The notes under the pieces: generated by a model
Told to the model about the DNA's origin: nothing
The model's database searches: none
What the model saw: only the letters and a program-made list of their open reading frames with translations
Shown here: positions 61,390-64,000 of the stretch, in pieces
Layout of the letters: each line of letters begins with the position of its first letter
Numbering within the stretch: position 1 is the stretch's first letter
Origin: Volutella citrinella
Taxonomy: Eukaryota > Ascomycota > Sordariomycetes > Hypocreales > Nectriaceae
DNA: 64,000 nt
Assembly: GCA_034401135.1 (NCBI GenBank)
Contig: JAWZSP010000001.1
Coordinates: 2,046,001-2,110,000 of the forward strand
Reading direction: 5' to 3'
Position numbers and translations under genes: made by a program

Positions 61390-63410
61390 ATGCGCCCGCC
61401 GCGAGTTGCCATCCTCATCTTCCTCGCCTTCGCATGCCTGATCTTCCTCTCCCGCTCCCTCGCCTATGCCCGAACAGTGTACGGCTCCAACCCCGCATAC
61501 AGGTCCTCCACGAGCAGGGCCTACGGCAAATCGAGCAAGTCGGTTCTGAGCTTCATGTTCTACAATACGCCCTTCTCGCTTTTCCCACCAAATGCCGCCA
61601 TCAGCTTGACCGATGACAACAGCACGTCCTTTGCTGCCCGACCCGCAGCCTTTGGGCCGAGTCTGGCGTCGCGGGGACTCAGCGGCCAGCTCTGGGTGGG
61701 CAGCGGCTTCGCCGAGGACCACTTCAGTATGGTGGGAGAGCTTGGATGTAGTGATATCCCCGGTTGGGGTGAGGTCGTGCAGATTCCCGCCATTAACAGG
61801 ACTCCCAAGACCGTTGCCCAAGGAGAACCAGCGACGGATGGAAACGCAAAAGCCGATCCATCCCTCACCCATGCCGTTGCCCGCCGCCGCACGCCCCCTC
61901 TGCCGCCGCGAGACGACCGCGGTCCCAATTCCGCCGATAATGAGGATATGAAGGGCAAAATCGTACTTCTCACACGCGGTGGCTGCGGCTTCCTCGACAA
62001 AGTGATGTGGGCGCAGCGCCGAGGCGCCCGCGCGGTTATTGTTGGCGACAACCAGAAGGGAGGCCCTCTCATTCAGATGTTTGCGCATGGCCCCGAGGTC
62101 GATAACGTGACCATTCCATCTGTCTTTACGGCACGAACAACTGCCCAGCTACTATCCTCTCTGGCTCAACCAGGTAGCTTTATTGAGGAAACGATCGATG
62201 ACAAGGGGAAGCCTGTCCTGAGAGTTCACCAGCGGCCACCAGGGAAGGCCACCGCCCCAGGCATACGGACACGAGCCTTCGCAGATGAGAAGCGCGCCTT
62301 GGCTGCGTCCAGCTTCAGAAGTCGAGTCTCCAGCCTCTTCGACCGAAAGCGTGCACCAAACGCCGATTTCGCCTGGGGAGCGCCTGTTCGAGGTAGCGTT
62401 AAAAGGCGCGAGTCAGACTCTAGCAAGCGTGATTGGACCGGCAAGGCTGGAGAAGACGAGACGCCTGAGGACGACGATGACGAGCCGGTTCATGATGGCC
62501 TGTGGGTGACGATTACGCCCACAAGCAGCGCCAGCCCATTTTTCGACACCTTGCTTGTCCTCGTCATCAGCCCACTTGTGACTCTGACTGTGGTATATGC
62601 GATGCTCATCCTTCGAGCCCGAATCCGCCGCAGACGATGGAGGGCTCCCAAGTCCGTAGTTGAGCAGCTTCCCGTTCGCACCTATCACACTGTCGCTGCC
62701 TCATCGCCAAGCGGTACACCAAGGCTCCCGTCTCCCAATAGTTCTTCGCCGACTACTCCCCTGTTACAGGCAAGCCCAGCGCCAACGCCATCCCCGTCAA
62801 GGATGTCCGCTGCTCTCTCAGAGATCGACAACCAGGCTGCACCCAGCTCAGCTATCGCGACCCCAGCGTCTCCTGCTCGGCGGACGGCAAATCAAGAACG
62901 CGAAAAGGGCGCGAGCGGCTTTTCCGCAGAATGGAAGAAGTACATGGGACGACAGGTCGAATGTGTGGTGTGCTTAGAAGAGTACGTTGACGGCGAGAGC
63001 CAAGTGATGAGTCTGCCATGTGGCCACGAGTTCCACGCTGAGTGCATGTGAGTGTTTACTCCACCCAATCCATGGAGCAACCCCAGCTAATGAACCATCC
63101 CAGTACTCCTTGGCTAACTACCCGCCGTCGCACATGTCCGATCTGCAAAGGCGACGTCGTGCGGTCCCTCGCTCACGGGTCACCATCTGAGCCGCACTAC
63201 GAACCGTACCACGACGACAGCGACGACGAAGGCGAAGCATCGGGTTCTGGCCAAGATGCACGTGAGGCAGACCTCGAGCAGGGCCTTTTGCCGCCGGAAG
63301 CACGAAACTCTCGAAACTGGACCCAGTACGAGGGCAGTTGGCTCGGCATCATCCTTGCAAGCAATTTCAGTCACATACGAACTCCATCACCCGACGGCCG
63401 AGACCGCTGA
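61390..63410 (+). CDS. PA-TM-RING E3 ubiquitin ligase
   Basis: Two exons (61390-63047 and 63104-63410), with a 56-bp intron, give 654 aa. Order of domains: an N-terminal signal or anchor (VAILIFLAFACLIFLSRSL); a luminal protease-associated domain whose core is at ~187-226 (KGKIVLLTRGGCGFLDKVM, then ARAVIVGDN); an acidic linker; a membrane span at ~385-413 (LLVLVISPLVTLTVVYAMLIL); a Pro/Ser-rich cytosolic stretch; and a RING-H2 finger from ~525 (CVVCLEEY, then CGHEFH, then TCPICKGDV). The finger is completed by the second exon, since the splice falls just after its second zinc-binding region. This is the layout of vacuolar/endosomal ligases such as Tul1-independent RNF13/GRAIL types, which mark membrane cargo for sorting. 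The tail is acidic. Confidence 0.92.
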
Positions 63411-63885
63411 CGGCCCTTCCCAGCGGCGCGGGTACATATCGCTTTCCCCTCTTCCTCTATTGTGTGGAGTTTCCTTTTCTCTTCTTGGAAACGGCGTCAA
63501 GGTTGAAATTTATCAAGGCAGCGATTATGATCATCGGATAAGTGCCCAGAGCACTAGGTGTTTTTGCTATTTTGGGGGGTGAGAAATGATGTCAATTTGC
63601 TTGGCATCAGTACCTGGTAGATTTAGTATTGGTAGATATTGGTGGTAGAGAAGGGGTTCGTAACCAGAGCCCTGCCCACCTCGTTGAATAAGTCGCAATC
63701 ATACCCACTGGATCGGTCGCCTGGGGTACAAGGCAGACTTCAATAGACTTTTGGACATGATTCCATTTGTGTACTAAAGTATTTGAGCAGGCACGGTGAA
63801 CAGCCCAAACCTCAGGTGATATATTTATTGAATGTTTTATTTGACCTTTTGCTCTTTCGATTCTCACCACTATGAAACACCTTGA
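63411..63885. other. Convergent spacer
   Basis: 475 bp between the PA-RING stop and the last exon of a minus-strand gene; it should hold both 3' UTRs. Confidence 0.5.
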
Positions 63886-63953
63886 TCATAGATAACCCTT
63901 GAGTACCGCAGCTTCGGCATTCAGGATAGATGAACCAGCGGCACCAATGACGG
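63886..63953 (-). CDS. Terminal exon of a gene leaving the window
   Basis: On the minus strand a good acceptor (GCTAAC branch point, then a pyrimidine tract and CTACAG) precedes a 68-nt exon reading VIGAAGSSILNAEAAVLKGYL with a TGA stop at 63886. The composition is plausible for the end of a globular protein, but one exon is too little to name it. The intron donor lies beyond the window edge. Confidence 0.45.
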
Positions 63954-64000
63954 CTGTAGGAGAACGGGTTAGCTCTAGCAGACGAGGCGGGTGTTGGGCG

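Overview
The window is nuclear DNA from a filamentous ascomycete, most likely a Sordariomycete. The evidence is short introns (about 50 to 90 bp, a few longer) with GTAWGT-like donors and CTRAC branch points close to the acceptor, moderately high GC, long gene-poor spacers, and fungal-specific families (DUF7728, EI24/Rrt8-like, Zn2Cys6, Sos7, leucine-catabolic acyl-CoA enzymes with mitochondrial presequences). There are about 14 protein genes, one probable gene remnant and one partial terminal exon. I saw no rRNA, CRISPR or intact transposon, and no tRNA that folds. Most genes here were assembled by hand from exons; exon coordinates are in each entry.

Layout. 1-2737 (+): 3' part of a large low-complexity basic/serine-rich protein. 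3805-5364 (-): protein with an AreA-GATA-like RLENxxW motif. 5365-12051: gene-free. 12052-13420 (-): mitochondrial-type short-chain dehydrogenase. 16863-18412 (-) and 18840-20665 (+): a divergent leucine-catabolism pair, isovaleryl-CoA dehydrogenase and the beta subunit of methylcrotonoyl-CoA carboxylase, sharing a 427-bp promoter. 20898-21455 (-): remnant of a modular cysteine-rich gene. 25850-28476 (+): membrane protein with a long disordered cytosolic tail and an EGF-like ectodomain. 28962-29633 (-): L-rhamnose mutarotase. 30338-31407 (-): DUF7728 membrane protein. 33307-37598 (-): secreted Ser/Thr-rich mucin-like protein of about 1412 aa. 39469-40733 (-): EI24-family membrane protein with seven exons. 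41621-42882 (+): LanC-like zinc enzyme. 49150-50328 (+): Zn2Cys6 transcription factor behind 6.3 kb of gene-free DNA. 55892-56743 (-) and 57101-58295 (+): Sos7-type kinetochore protein divergent from an RS-rich nuclear protein. 61390-63410 (+): PA-TM-RING ubiquitin ligase. 63886-63953 (-): last exon of a gene that leaves the window.

How the genes relate. Only the isovaleryl-CoA dehydrogenase / MCC-beta pair is a clear functional unit: they act in successive steps of mitochondrial leucine breakdown. The biotin-carrying alpha subunit, linked to them in some other fungi, is absent. The remaining genes look like ordinary, functionally unrelated neighbours. The most unusual items are the exon-per-module cysteine-rich remnant, a uORF whose stop overlaps the main AUG of the EGF-like gene, a probable GC-AG intron, the two start codons of the rhamnose mutarotase, and regularly spaced CGG triplets in the leucine-gene promoter.
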